The notes under the pieces were generated by a model that was given only the letters and a program-made list of their open reading frames with translations, did no database searches and was not told the DNA's origin. From Terana coerulea (lineage: Eukaryota > Basidiomycota > Agaricomycetes > Polyporales > Phanerochaetaceae): a DNA stretch of 46,955 nucleotides. Positions 1 through 10,295 of this stretch are shown one piece after another (within the stretch, counting starts at the first letter, position 1; the number at the start of each line of letters is the position of its first letter). The position numbers and the translations under genes are program-made. The stretch is taken from positions 1 to 46,955 of the forward strand of contig JAKOGH010001149.1 in NCBI GenBank assembly GCA_024811115.1, given 5' to 3'.

Positions 1-1
1 C

Positions 2-914
2 CCAGGACAAAGGCGAGGAGTTGTCCCCGACGAAGCCGCTCGCCGCGAGAAAGTGCGGTCTGCGGCGAGGGAGCGACAGCGCAAGCACCGCGCGCTGGTC
101 AAGCAGAAGAAGCTTAGGGAGCTCGGGCTGGACATGGGGAACGAGCTCATGCCGGGCATGGAGGAGGTGCAGTACCGATTGAACGCGGACGGGCAGTATC
201 AGCAGGTCATGCCGCACGAGCTGCAGCAACATCCTCATCAACACCCACATATGCACGAACCACCCTTTCCGCAAGGCCAGCCCCTCGGAGGCCAAACCTT
301 CGCATCCACGCTACTCCTGTCCTTCTCCTGCGCGCCTCTCCTCAAGGCCCACCTTTTGCGCACGCTAAATATGAGCAACGAAGAATTGGCGTCCTTGGAG
401 CCCATAATCGCCTCAGCATGGGACCATTGGGATCAACAGGTGCGTGCTATGGCCACAGTGCACTCACCTCGTTACTGACATGCCGTTACAGCGACGAATG
501 CATTATGCCAACGCCGCCGCCGCCGCCGCTGCTGCCGCCGCCAACAAACCCCCAGAGGGCGGACATGTACCAGATGGGTCGGTCCCCCAATATCCTCCTC
601 TGAACGCTCACGCCGTTAACCACCCTATCAACCACGCCGTGCCCCACCAGCAATATGTCCCTGATCCAGCACAGGGATCACCCAACGACTTTCGTGCCCG
701 GTTCCACCGTCCACTCGTAGCGCCGTCTCCTTTCCGCGCGGCAGTCATGCCAGACCAGCCGCAGCCTATCCCTCCCCCGCCGTCGGCCAGTACGCTGGGA
801 GCGCCATCCGCATCCGGGCCCGAGCAAATGGATCCAGCTAGTAACTTGGATCCTGCGCTAGGACAAGCGAGGGATGAGGCGGTGGGTGTGGCGAAACAGC
901 TGGAGCGTTCATAA
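2..914 (+). CDS. 3' part of a conserved fungal protein with a basic helical segment (5' end outside window)
   Basis: Two exons are visible: position 2-439 and 492-914, separated by a 52-nt GT-AG intron (donor GTGCGTGC, acceptor TTACAG). The frame is open to the left edge, so the gene starts outside the window. The first visible residues form a strongly basic, probably helical stretch (AARREKVRSAARERQRKHRA), then KKLRELGLDMGNE. This resembles the short fungal domain catalogued as DUF3020, often found near DNA-binding regions, but I assign it only tentatively. The rest is low complexity: a Gln/His/Pro-rich part, a run of ten alanines after the splice junction, and a Pro-rich tail ending ...VAKQLERS-stop. 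A role in transcription or RNA binding is a guess from composition. The stop is followed by non-coding sequence. Confidence 0.6.
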
Positions 915-1372
915 CAGGTCGTAGATTGTACTAATTCGATGATAATATTGTAACACAGGTGGTGGACGTTTTGCACTCCTAATGTATTCACATGAACTTG
1001 GCGCCTCGTGACGTGGGGACTGTAGCCGATAAACTACTGTACGTTATCTTGTACGCATATTCTCCTAGTTGTACTTCGCTAAGTTCAAATGTCAGTGTGG
1101 ACGGATTGAGTACCATGCTAAACAAATATTATGTTGGTTTGACTCTCGAGAGTACGCGCACGTGAAACTTCTACCTCGGCAAAGGCCGGAGGACTCCACT
1201 TACCTTACGTAAGTCTTCCAGTTCTACAAGTTCAACTTTTCCAAGCCAATCTACTCTTACCTAGCTTGTTTTACGGCTGGTAACTTATACACAGGTACGT
1301 GCATGTTTACTAATGCGACGAACAACCGTTCAGCAATACTGATCAATTGACCATAAAGCCATTCCTCCTGCT
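915..1372. other. Intergenic region
   Basis: This 458-bp spacer lies between the end of the upstream gene and the first Met of the F-box gene. I see no ORF, repeat or RNA gene. It should contain the terminator of the former and the promoter of the latter, but no clear TATA box can be pointed to. Confidence 0.5.
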
Positions 1373-2888
1373 ATGCAGGGTACCCATTCTGGCGATAGGC
1401 ATCTACTCTCTACAATCGAGCAAGTGCCGCATGACATAATCAGGAAAATATGCGTGGAACTGGACGGACAGGACGTTGCTTCTCTCCTCAGCTCTAGCAG
1501 AGCATTTCGTCCGCTCCAAGAAGACGGGGCTATCTGGCGCGCACTATGTGTCCGATACGGTCTCACGGATCGCTCCGTTTTTCAAGACGCACCGTACTTC
1601 GCCATATATACCGAAGTTTTGCATCGATACGGCCCTCTGCTGGGTCTCTGGGCGAGTGACCACCCGTACAGGGGCTCCTGTCATCGAGTTCCGGTTCGAT
1701 GTCCAGACGCACGGGTCTGGTTGGCGAGGTTTGGCGGTTCCTGGGTGCCGCGCACGCTGGGGACGATATCGGCATGGGGCAGAAGCCGCGCTTTCCGGAA
1801 TACTTCGCCTTCTTGTCTATCACACTTCCTCCTCCGACCAATGAGAATCAACCCCGGCAAGCAGTACTTAGCTGGCACCACTGCCACAGGCTCCGAATCC
1901 GTCAGGCCGAGGGACACTCGTGTGGACGTACCAACGCTACACATCCTCAGCGAGACAAACGAGACCATGCATCTGAACTATTATGCTGGAGTATGTCGTT
2001 TGCCGGACTTTCCCGTGTCGACGCAGGAGCCGTGGTATGACGCCGCCCGCTCGCTACCGCGCTTCAAGGTCGAACCCGCCCCTGTGTCTGTCCCCAAGAA
2101 ATCCTCATTTTATGCAGCGAAATACGTTCCTCCACATGGCCTCTCAACCGACCAGCGTAACCAAACCGCCCGCTCTAGTTTTCCGTCCTGCCGACAACAT
2201 GCAATTGGAACCTTTCTCCGCGCACGAGCCTCGTCTGCGGATTCCAGACATGCGCGGCTTCGACCTCAGCGGGGACACTCTAAAACCCGGGCCTGCATTC
2301 GAGAGACGATTTTACCCGCTGAAATCTAATGTCCTCGAGGGCGACGACCCCAGTGCCGAGAAGTGGCGCGCTGAGACCCTCGAGGGAATTTGGCTGGGAC
2401 CGTACGGTGCCCACGGAACGGAAGTGCTGTACGTACATTACGACGAGAGCAGAACGCCGTTAAAGCGATTAAAATTACCGGAGACGAAAATGTGCCCCAG
2501 GGCCTCGTCTCGTGGGAGTTTTCGCTGGATGAACGTCGCCACGCCCAGGACATTCCAGAGGGTGCAAGGCTAGGTTTTGGTACAGACCTACAAGCTGGGG
2601 CCATACGGGTGTATCTTGGATCGGGGACTATCAGCGCGACGGGATATCTGTGCGTGCGTTTCACTGACTGTACACCACTTTGTCTCACATGAATGATGAA
2701 CGTACATCTCCAGCGAGGAGGCTAGAGGACAATGCACGGCCTATGTGGCCGTCACTGGGGACGATATAATCAAGATCAACTGGTATGACGTTGACGGAGA
2801 GTACACGCCGACGTACCGACGATACAAGGGGAGGAACCTACATACAGGGATGGTAGTTGGCCGGTTGCGAACAGCCATAGACCGGTAA
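1373..2888 (+). pseudogene. F-box protein, reading frame broken several times
   Basis: F-box proteins are substrate adaptors of SCF ubiquitin ligases. The N-terminus carries an F-box-like segment (IEQVPHDIIRKICVELDG, then DVASLLSSSRAFRPL...IWRALCVRYGL), followed by the segment typical of basidiomycete F-box proteins, LHRYGPLLGLWASDHPYRGS. Homologous sequence continues but changes frame repeatedly: VIEFRFD (about 1683), GLVGEVWRFLG (about 1717), MHLNYYAGVCRLPDFP (about 1966-2015), then KPPALVFRP and ETLEGIWLGPYGAHGTEVLY (about 2160-2430), then IKITGDENVPQGLVSW (about 2460-2520). A normal 62-nt intron (donor GTGCGTGC about 2649, acceptor CTCCAG) rejoins GYL to EEARGQCTAYVAVTGDD, ending YRRYKGRNL...DR-stop at 2888. 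No GT-AG intron explains the 1-2 nt shifts. I read it as a recent pseudogene or an error-rich consensus of a real gene. Function is inferred from the family only. Confidence 0.7.
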
Positions 2889-3100
2889 CAAACAAGCTTT
2901 TTCCAGGACGCCTTGGACCTCGTACATAGTCCTTGTGACCCGTCTTCAAATAAGAAGCAATTGCAATTTGCCAACTCCATAACTCCGTGTTTCGTTGTAT
3001 TTATCAAGCTAGGACATATACGTACAATGAATCCCACTGTCGAGATGCGTTCAACGCGGAGCAATTATAGCGGGTCGGCAATACATAGCATAGGTTCAGA
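2889..3100. other. Short convergent intergenic region
   Basis: This spacer separates the F-box gene (+) and kinase A (-), whose 3' ends converge here. It should contain both terminators; no specific signal stands out. Confidence 0.5.
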
Positions 3101-4947
3101 CTAGACTACCACATCCTGCAACTTTTGTAAGGCTTCTTCAGCAGTTGGCCTTGCTTGCGGGCTACGGCTCCAACAGGCCTTCATCATTGTCCACAGCTCG
3201 TCAGGAAATGCTCTTCGACATGCTTCGCGTTCAGGGGACTGCCCTCTCAGTACACTCATATAGGCAGCTTCGTAACGCATGTCGTAGAAAGGCGGGTGCC
3301 CATGGTATATCTATGATACCCGATTCGACGTCAATCCAACCATGATGAATGCGGCGGAGATGGAATTTAAGGCTGCCATACCTGCCATATCGTGCACGCA
3401 AAGGAGTACATGTCGCTTGCAGGAGTGTGCTGAACCAATGCGGGTAATCTTTGCTCGCCTTGCAGAATCTCTGGGGCCATGCAGCGGAACATTCCTTTGG
3501 TATTCATACTGGTGCTTAACGCTGTGGAATCCGTGAAGTTGGATGTGCCGAAGTCCGCTATACGTACGTTCTCTTCTTCGTCGATCAAGACGTTTCCCTG
3601 CAGAAAAAGGCAGATGATCGACCAGCGTAAGGGGCGCATAACCACCACATAACACGCACCCCGTGCAGATCTCCGTGTACGACGTTCTCCCCATGTAAGT
3701 ACGATATCGCGTTGGCAATTTGTGCGATCTAGCCAGCGATGAGTCAGATTCTTACGCACCATGTAAATGCTTACCCATCTCTGAATATCCTGGGTGACAA
3801 AACGGGTTGCGACAAACTGGAGAATATTTCCGTTCTTCATCCAGGGGGATACAAGACATATCGTCGACCAAGGGATCAGGCCCTTAGCAACCCCGAACAC
3901 ATTGCATATGTTAGGGTGGTCCAGGGAGTAAATGATCGCAATCTCCCGACGGAGTGCCTAGGTGATATATGATTCAGAAGAGGGAAGCAAAGCAGGACAT
4001 CTCCAAACCCTCTCACGCCCAGCCTCCTCAATAGCGATCGACGGGCGGAATGCCTTGATAGCCACGACCCAGTTATCCCACTCTCCCTTGTAAATGTCGC
4101 CGTACCCTCCGGAGGCATCTGGGAAAAAGGCCGAGCCCGATGGCTGGAGCTGGACGCCACGTAGAAAGACTGCCTTAGGTAGTCTCCCGGACCCTTGTGA
4201 GAGGCGCACAAACAGACGACGGACAGTACGAAGTATAATTTGCCATCGTGGATTATCGAGGTCGGGTAACGGCCAATCTAACAGGACCTAAACCAGTTTG
4301 AAAGACCGCTCATTAGCACATGTAAGTCCCGCGATAGCCACCGTACCCAGTTCAAGAAGTCCAGAGCCGACTCTGCCTCTTCACCACGCAGCGAGAGAAT
4401 ATCGGATTTCTTGACATCCCGATCTGGAGATACTATCGTGAAGTCTTCAAGCTGCAGAACATGGCTTTGGTCGTCTGCTTCTAAGCTCTTCAGGAAAGTT
4501 TGTTCATCGAATTTCGATCCCTGTAAGAACGCCGCTAGCTAGACACCCATCGAATGAATTGGTGACGTGAGGACTAAGTGTTTTGTCACGGCGGCTGGGC
4601 AGGTAGACATACCTCAAGTAGACTTTCGCGATGCTGCTGTGCACGAGAAAGGAGCTTCACATGTATCGGGACGTTTCCACCGAGGGCGCACGCCTCCTCG
4701 AGACTTTCCAAGGTTGCCCAACTATGCTCGAGTGCTCAGATACAGTCGCGAGATAGAATAATAATTTTCACCATTTGTCTCGCTCGCTCCTTTCTAGCTG
4801 GGGACGCAGTCTCTGGATGTAATCGCTAACATTCTGTGTAGAGGCGGTCGCCGTAAGTTGAGACACGCGGAGAGCTCCATGGCCAGTGCCATCAAGCTGC
4901 CTGTCATGTAGGCTGAGCGCACCTCGAACATCACAAAGGTAGAGCAT
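3101..4947 (-). CDS. TKL-like protein kinase A
   Basis: Multi-exon kinase of the local family. In order: start MLYLCDVRGALSLHD (ATG at 4947), N-terminal module ending ILSLRGEEAESALDFLNW, linker WQIILRTVRRLFVRLSQGSG, nucleotide loop SGGYGDIYKG, VAIKAF lysine, REIAII (helix-C Glu), HPNICNVFGVAKG, catalytic loop VVHGDLHG, GNVLIDEEENVRIADFGTSN (DFG present), APEIL, SDMYSFACTIWQ, and a last exon ending RPTAEEALQKLQDVVV-stop at 3101. Introns fall after DFLNW, before ALRREI, before IAQIANA, after HGDLH and after the WQ of the SDMYSF block, as in the paralogues. The Arg of HRD is Gly (non-RD), the rule in this family; Lys, Asp and DFG are retained, so activity is possible. Two weak points: the first junction (about 4735) has no clean splice, and the junction near 4018-4020 fits only if a GGG run (minus strand) is one base too long. 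Confidence 0.72.
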
Positions 4948-5768
4948 CCCAATCGGTAGCCTTCTGTCTGAGTTTCCAGGGTACCGTTGTTCGCTGGGCT
5001 TTGTGGAATTGAGGTAGTTGAGGACGCAAAACTGAAGTAAGTACTGCTTGCAGTCCCTATGCTGTCGCTTGATATGTTAATGGGTTTTCCTGTGCACGGT
5101 TGGGCGGCAATATTGCCGGGGCTTGCAAGAGGGTTGGCGGCTGTAAATCTGAACGCATGTCTTTCGAACGTCGCTCCTAATTAGAGATATCAGACTCAAT
5201 GGTAAGCATGTGAGATCCCTCACGGCGTACAGTATACCGCCTTGCTCTGAGTCGTCTCAAGAAGGCTTGCAACGCATTTTCGTGGCGTTGTGGGGGAAGA
5301 GCAGAAGGGCGTGTTGAGGGTCCCATAACGGTGGCTAGCGATTAATGAGCCTCGGAAGGATGAGGCCTGAGGCCCGTGCTCCGGGAGCTGAACGTCGAAC
5401 GTCGAACGTCGGGGACTAGGTTGCTGGTGAAGAAGCGTGGCAGGTTTGCCATGCAAAGAGCCCAGATAGGTCATGGCTATGGTATAGCTTCATAGTTGAT
5501 AAGGTTCTGACAGGCAAGTGCAAGCATGTATGGGTATACGAAGCAAAACGAGCTGAACGACAGTTTTGGCTGCTCTGCAGTGCCATGTATCATGTGGACA
5601 CGATGTCTTTCGGATTCCCGGGTATAAAAATTGTAACAGGATAGTGAGCATTAGTGACCACATTGCGATATCTGCAATGCAGCTTTGGTTGTAGTAATTA
5701 ACATAGCGCGGATGATTGTTATTTCAGGTGCCCACCTTGTCCTGCGATCGAGGCTTGTCATGCATGTC
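4948..5768. other. Intergenic region between kinase A and NAPE-PLD
   Basis: About 820 bp upstream of kinase A and downstream of NAPE-PLD. The short ORFs here match nothing and lack splice or domain support. The only structure I see is a small tandem repeat at 5390-5410. Confidence 0.5.
5390..5410. repeat. Three tandem copies of GAACGTC
   Basis: A perfect 7-bp unit GAACGTC is repeated three times head to tail. It could be slippage, or a cluster of protein-binding sites; nothing nearby decides. Confidence 0.8.
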
Positions 5769-7188
5769 TCAGGTATTCTGACCCACAGACACGACGACTG
5801 TCTCGCCGACATCTGCCACTCCGAACCCTCCTTCACCTTTCCCAAGGTCAGGTACCCCCTCTCGCTCCCTCGCAGCAATGAGTTCTGCAACCGGTTCCCG
5901 GGCTTCCTCCTCACTGCCCGCAAACGTGGCGAAGTGCATACCCACAGTGTTGCGACTGCGAATGTCCTTGTGTAACTTCACGGCATGGGCAGGCGAGGCG
6001 TGAAGCCCGTCGATGAGTTCAGTGGAGGCGAGCCGGAGGCCGAGTTGGGAGATGAAGGACAACGAGCCACCTCGCCAGATGGGGACCATGCTGAGGTCAA
6101 ATGGACCGTATTTCTCGCCAATCTCTGACAGTGCCAAGTCAGCGCAGCTACGCGAGAGAAGGAACTGAAGACAGACCAGCGAAGGCGGGACATGGGCCAT
6201 CCTGCGTCATATAGCCGGTATCCCTAGAAGGGCGAAGCAACATAAGCCTTCCTATCGTAAGCCACGGCAATAAGACACTTGCCCTGCATGGTAGACGGAC
6301 ACTCTCCTCTCTATACCCATCTCCTGCTGTGCTACCCAGCTCGCCCATAATGTAGTCCGTTGGTCAAACAGACCCCGACCTGGTTCCTGTAGTCAGCGAG
6401 TTGAAGAGCATGACGTCCCAAGTATGCATACCACTCCCATGCTGTGCTGGCGCACAAATGAACGTCATCTGCGGATGCCGGGTACTCGCCTGCAGCTTGA
6501 CATTGTCGTGCCAGTCCAATTCAACAATCTGCGTCGGTGGAATGCCGCCCGACCGAAACCACGACTCGTTGCCGAGGGGTACGATGAACTTTACTTTCGT
6601 GCCTTTCAACTTGTATATCCTTTCTATAGTAGGCCAGTCCAGATGATCGTAGCTAAAATTCGTGCAAGTACGATCAGTCTCGGAATGTATTGTCGGGGGG
6701 ATGCGCAGAGTTGGCTTACTGGTTATGCGAAGTCACGACGAATTGAAAGTCAGGCAAGTCTTCTAGGGCGCATGGTGGCGGTAGTCGACGTCTTGGTCCG
6801 GCAGACTGGTGGGGCGAAGCTCGGTCAGACCAGATGGGGTCGAAGAGTATGCGAACTGGTTCAAGGCCGGACACTTTCGGCATCTGGACTAGAAACCCCT
6901 AGCTCACCATGAGTACCGCCAAGACAGTAAGAGTAGGATACACTTACGGCGTGTCCTACCCATGTCGCCTTTACCACTCCTTCGTCCGGCGTGTCGAGCC
7001 CAAAGTCTGGCTTCACAGACTGCACGTTCTTGATGTGATATCCCTCAATGCGCTTTGCCAGGGCCAGCGGAAACTGAGAGAACACCTGCCGCGAGGCTAA
7101 GAAGGGACTTTGGAGGCCATGGGTTTTGGAACGCAGTCGCTTTATCGTTCGCGTGGTGAGGCGGTGGGTCTGTGTCCGGTATTTCCAT
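5769..7188 (-). CDS. NAPE-PLD-like metallo-beta-lactamase-fold phospholipase
   Basis: N-acyl-phosphatidylethanolamine phospholipase D cleaves NAPE to N-acylethanolamine and phosphatidic acid with a di-zinc centre. Exons give PPPHH...AFQNPWP, VKPDFG, VVKATWVGHA, VRILFDPIWSDRASP, LPPPCALEDLP, the metal site SHNHYDHLDWPT (formed exactly across an intron at about 6640-6690), IVPLGNESWF, ELDWHD, CAPAQHGSGM, TTLWASW, the metal Asp in YHAGDTGY, EIGEKYGPFDLSMVPI, and HASPAHAVKLHKDI...MHFATFAGS. All expected metal ligands are visible. The HAG/DTGY junction uses a GC-AG intron (donor GCAAGTG). Start: ATG at 7188 begins the family-like MEIPDTDPPPHH segment, but that frame is one base off the following FSQFPLALAKRI segment (shift about 7075-7110). 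A longer frame can start at 7307 with no family resemblance. The protein acts on membrane lipid; no link to the kinases is evident. Confidence 0.8.
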
Positions 7189-8211
7189 CGCGAGAATGGA
7201 TGAGGTGAGCCTTGCTTAATCTTGTCGTTCAAGCTTTGAAGCCCTAAAAACACGTTCTGAGAATAATAGCTGTGGACTAGCGCGATGGACGCTTGATCTA
7301 GGAGCATAGTGGCGGTTGATCATGAGGACACTGGACGTGAGTGACTTGCTCGAGCCTCGCTGCCAAGCTCTGGCCCACTGTTTGGTAATTGACGTCATGC
7401 AGGAGGGTTAGGGTACAGCGCGCTCGGCTCTTCCCGCAGTGCGTGTCTGCAGCCGCGTCTAGTCCAACTCTCCTCCGGACTCCGTGGTGTGGCGTGCGTT
7501 CGAGCTGGCTGGAATGTTCAGCTGGCGCGGTGAGAGTTGCCCAGGTGTGCTACATATAGCAATATGCTTCGCGTGAACTCATCGAGCTTACATTCTGTCT
7601 ACCAGCATAACGCGCGATTAGCTGTCAGCGACTGACCTGACCTGGTCTTGTCGCTATGTGGTTACCTGAATATGGGCCCACCGTCAGCCAAGTCATCCAC
7701 ATTAGTACTCAATCCACTTATCTATTTTACTGCCGCTGAAAAGGCTCCCTTTCCCAATCCCAAACAACCACATGAAAGACTGCGCATCAGCTCTGACTGT
7801 GTGACCCTTACTATTACAGTTCTATGTTCCTCGAGCAGCTAATATGAACTTTTCCTTCGCTCTGCCATTCGTATCGACATGTTGCTATCCTAAGGTGACG
7901 GTTACCAACCAGGGTCTATCCCGCCCACATCTCATTTACCTTCAACGGATCTTCTATCGCCCAATTCAAACCCCCTCGTGGTTTTCTTCTTAGCACGCTG
8001 ACATCGCACCCCCAAAGCGCGACGTTATGATTGGTTATCTATGCGGAACCAACGCTTTCACCACTACGTTAACCAGGCCTGCTCTTCGTACCCAAGGAAG
8101 TACAAGAGGGACAGTATCTTTACAAGAAACTGTTGATAGCTCTCAGGACCACTCGTCGCTGCAGCACGCCAAATGCTTCTTCGACCGTTCACGGGCACGC
8201 AATATCTAGGA
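7189..8211. other. Divergent intergenic region (NAPE-PLD / kinase B)
   Basis: About 1 kb between two divergently transcribed genes, so it should hold both promoters. Short ORFs inside lack any motif. No clear TATA box, repeat or RNA gene was found. Confidence 0.5.
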
Positions 8212-9867
8212 ATGGCTGCGCCTCCGTCCACGAAAGATCGAAAGGCCGTGGTACGTGATCATTTACCTGTCCAACAGTACTCGTCAGTTTCTTGGTCTAA
8301 CCGTTCCTCAACGCAGAATACTGCGGGATCATCGACTATGAAGGCGCTGAGCTTTCTTCATAGAATTCTCCGTTGGGCGCAGGATGCTCAACACGATGCT
8401 CTTGATCAGACTCTCCGTTTTGCACTTCAACACTACCTTCTCTCGCTGCCATCTGGGCACGAATGCGAGTCCGCAGCTGCTAAAGTCCAGAAAGCCCAGC
8501 TGCTTGCCTTGCGCGATTTTGCTGCCCAGAGCTTGCTAAACTTCATTGGAGACTCAGCAGTACGTGCTCGTACCCTTCTCTATGTCCCAATCAGACCTCT
8601 TACCTATCATCCGTGCTACAGCTACTGGGAGAGTTCGTGGATACTCTGACTACGGATGAAGCTCGCAAGGCCGAGTATATTAGAGCTGCGCACCGCGTCA
8701 GCGTCCGACTCACTCGGGCGTCAGGACTATTTCCGGCATCTCTATACCTGCGCAAGGTCTCTTGCGAGAAGCGGGGAGGGGCTCTGCAAGAGATCGGGTC
8801 TGGAGGCTTTGCAATCGTGTATAAAGGAACGCTCAACAAAACAACCGCGGTAGCTATCAAGGTCTTTCGTGATCAAGTCGCATTCAAAGACCAACAGCGC
8901 GCGGCAGGAGTAAGTAAGGCTTTACGAGGTGGCATCCATACGGTCTAACTCCATGCTCATAGCTGTATTCACGCGAGATTGCATTACTCCGAACATTCAG
9001 TCACGAGCATATTTGCCCAGTACTTGGAGTGGCCAGAGATCTGTCACCCAGCTGGCCTTTGGCTCTTGTGTCTCCGTACTTTCCTCACGGTGATATCTTA
9101 TCGTATATCAGGACGGTTGACTTCAAGCCCAGTCGCACTTATCGTCACGTATGACCTCAAGCGCGTACATCAGCCTACCCAAACTGACTGATCGCACAGC
9201 TAGCTCAGATTGCATCCGCGTTGGCGTACCTACATGGGGGAAACGTCGCTCATGGGGACCTACATCCCGTACGTGTTGTCTATATACAGCGTGTTTTAGC
9301 TCTCATTGACGTTTCTGGTGAGTAGGGTAACATCTTGATCGACCAAAACGAGGCTGTGCGCATTGCTGATTTTGGTATCGCCAACTTCGTCGACTCCACG
9401 ACGCTAAGCACGAGTCTAGCGGCAACTGGTGCACTACGATTCACGGCCCCGGAAGTCCTAACTCAGGCCGATGAGGACTCCTCTCCGCCTGGTGAAGTCG
9501 TCATCCTTCACACATCCTCCAGTGATATATACTCCTTCGGTGTGCTCTGTTGGCAGGTAAGTCTCCATAGCATTCAATTCAATACTTCCTGCGTTCAACG
9601 CCCATGTTCTAGGTGCATTACTTTAAGTCGAAGCCATTCCATGAGCTGCGCTCGGACTACGCGGTGTGCGGACGGGTGAAAACCGGGCATCGCCCTCCCA
9701 GAGACTGCAACGTCTTCCCGTCCGGCGAACACTGCTGTCAAAAACTGCATGGTAGCGTGACGTTCTCGGACGAGCTATGGCGTATTGTAGAAGGCTGCTG
9801 GCGAGCTGACTCCACGAATAGACCCAGTGCAAGGGACCTATTAGGGCAGCTTGAGGCGCTGGCTTGA
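8212..9867 (+). CDS. TKL-like protein kinase B, apparently complete
   Basis: The most intact kinase of the cluster. Seven exons join cleanly with introns at 8251-8316, 8560-8621, 8910-8962, 9149-9199, 9269-9325 and 9557-9612, all GT-AG, giving about 436 residues with no frame correction. Order: variable N-terminus, module QLLALRDFAAQSLLNFIGDS, linker LLGEFVDTLTTDEARK...RVSVRLTRASG, glycine loop IGSGGFAIVYKG, VAIKVF, YSREIALLR (helix-C Glu), catalytic loop VAHGDLHP, GNILIDQNEAVRIADFGIAN, FTAPEVL, SSDIYSFGVLCWQ, and C-lobe end DELWRIVEGCWRADSTNRPS...LEALA-stop. Lys, catalytic Asp and DFG are all present; HRD is HGD (non-RD). ATG 8212 is preferred; an upstream in-frame ATG at 8173 is possible. 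No membrane segment is seen, so it is probably cytoplasmic. Substrate unknown. Confidence 0.85.
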
Positions 9868-10295
9868 AGAATGTCTTGACAGGAGGAAGCGGTTTGTGCA
9901 TCCGAAAGACTAGACTATGTGAAGCAGATAAGTGTTTGGATATGGGATGTTCTTGTTTGTATCATCATGGAATGCGTAGCCTATTCACCTATGAAAATCG
10001 AGCCAGTATAATCTCTTGAGTCCGTCGGACGGCAGCCTGCTGGTCGCCCACACAGCATACCTGGCTACCGCACTTGAAGTCTGCGACACGCCTAGTCGTA
10101 GCCTCTAAGCAAACTACTTCAGTGTAAATTGCGACATACCGGCATGATGAATTGGAATACTGGTTCGGAGCAGGTTCATTCATAGACACGACGCAATGGA
10201 GAGTATCAAATAAAATGTTCATGCTCTGGCGACATACATAGGACCACACTACATGGTTGAGCAACCTACAGGTACTCGCGTGATTCAGACATTGG
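9868..10295. other. Convergent intergenic region (kinases B and C)
   Basis: About 430 bp between two convergent kinase genes; it should hold both terminators. A 91-codon minus-strand ORF here has no motif and no splice context, so I do not call it a gene. Confidence 0.5.

Noticed and set aside
5220..5474. 84-codon minus-strand ORF
   Set aside because: Contains the GAACGTC tandem repeat and has no domain or splice support.
9989..10264. 91-codon minus-strand ORF downstream of kinase C
   Set aside because: Lies in the convergent 3' region, no motif; treated as non-coding.
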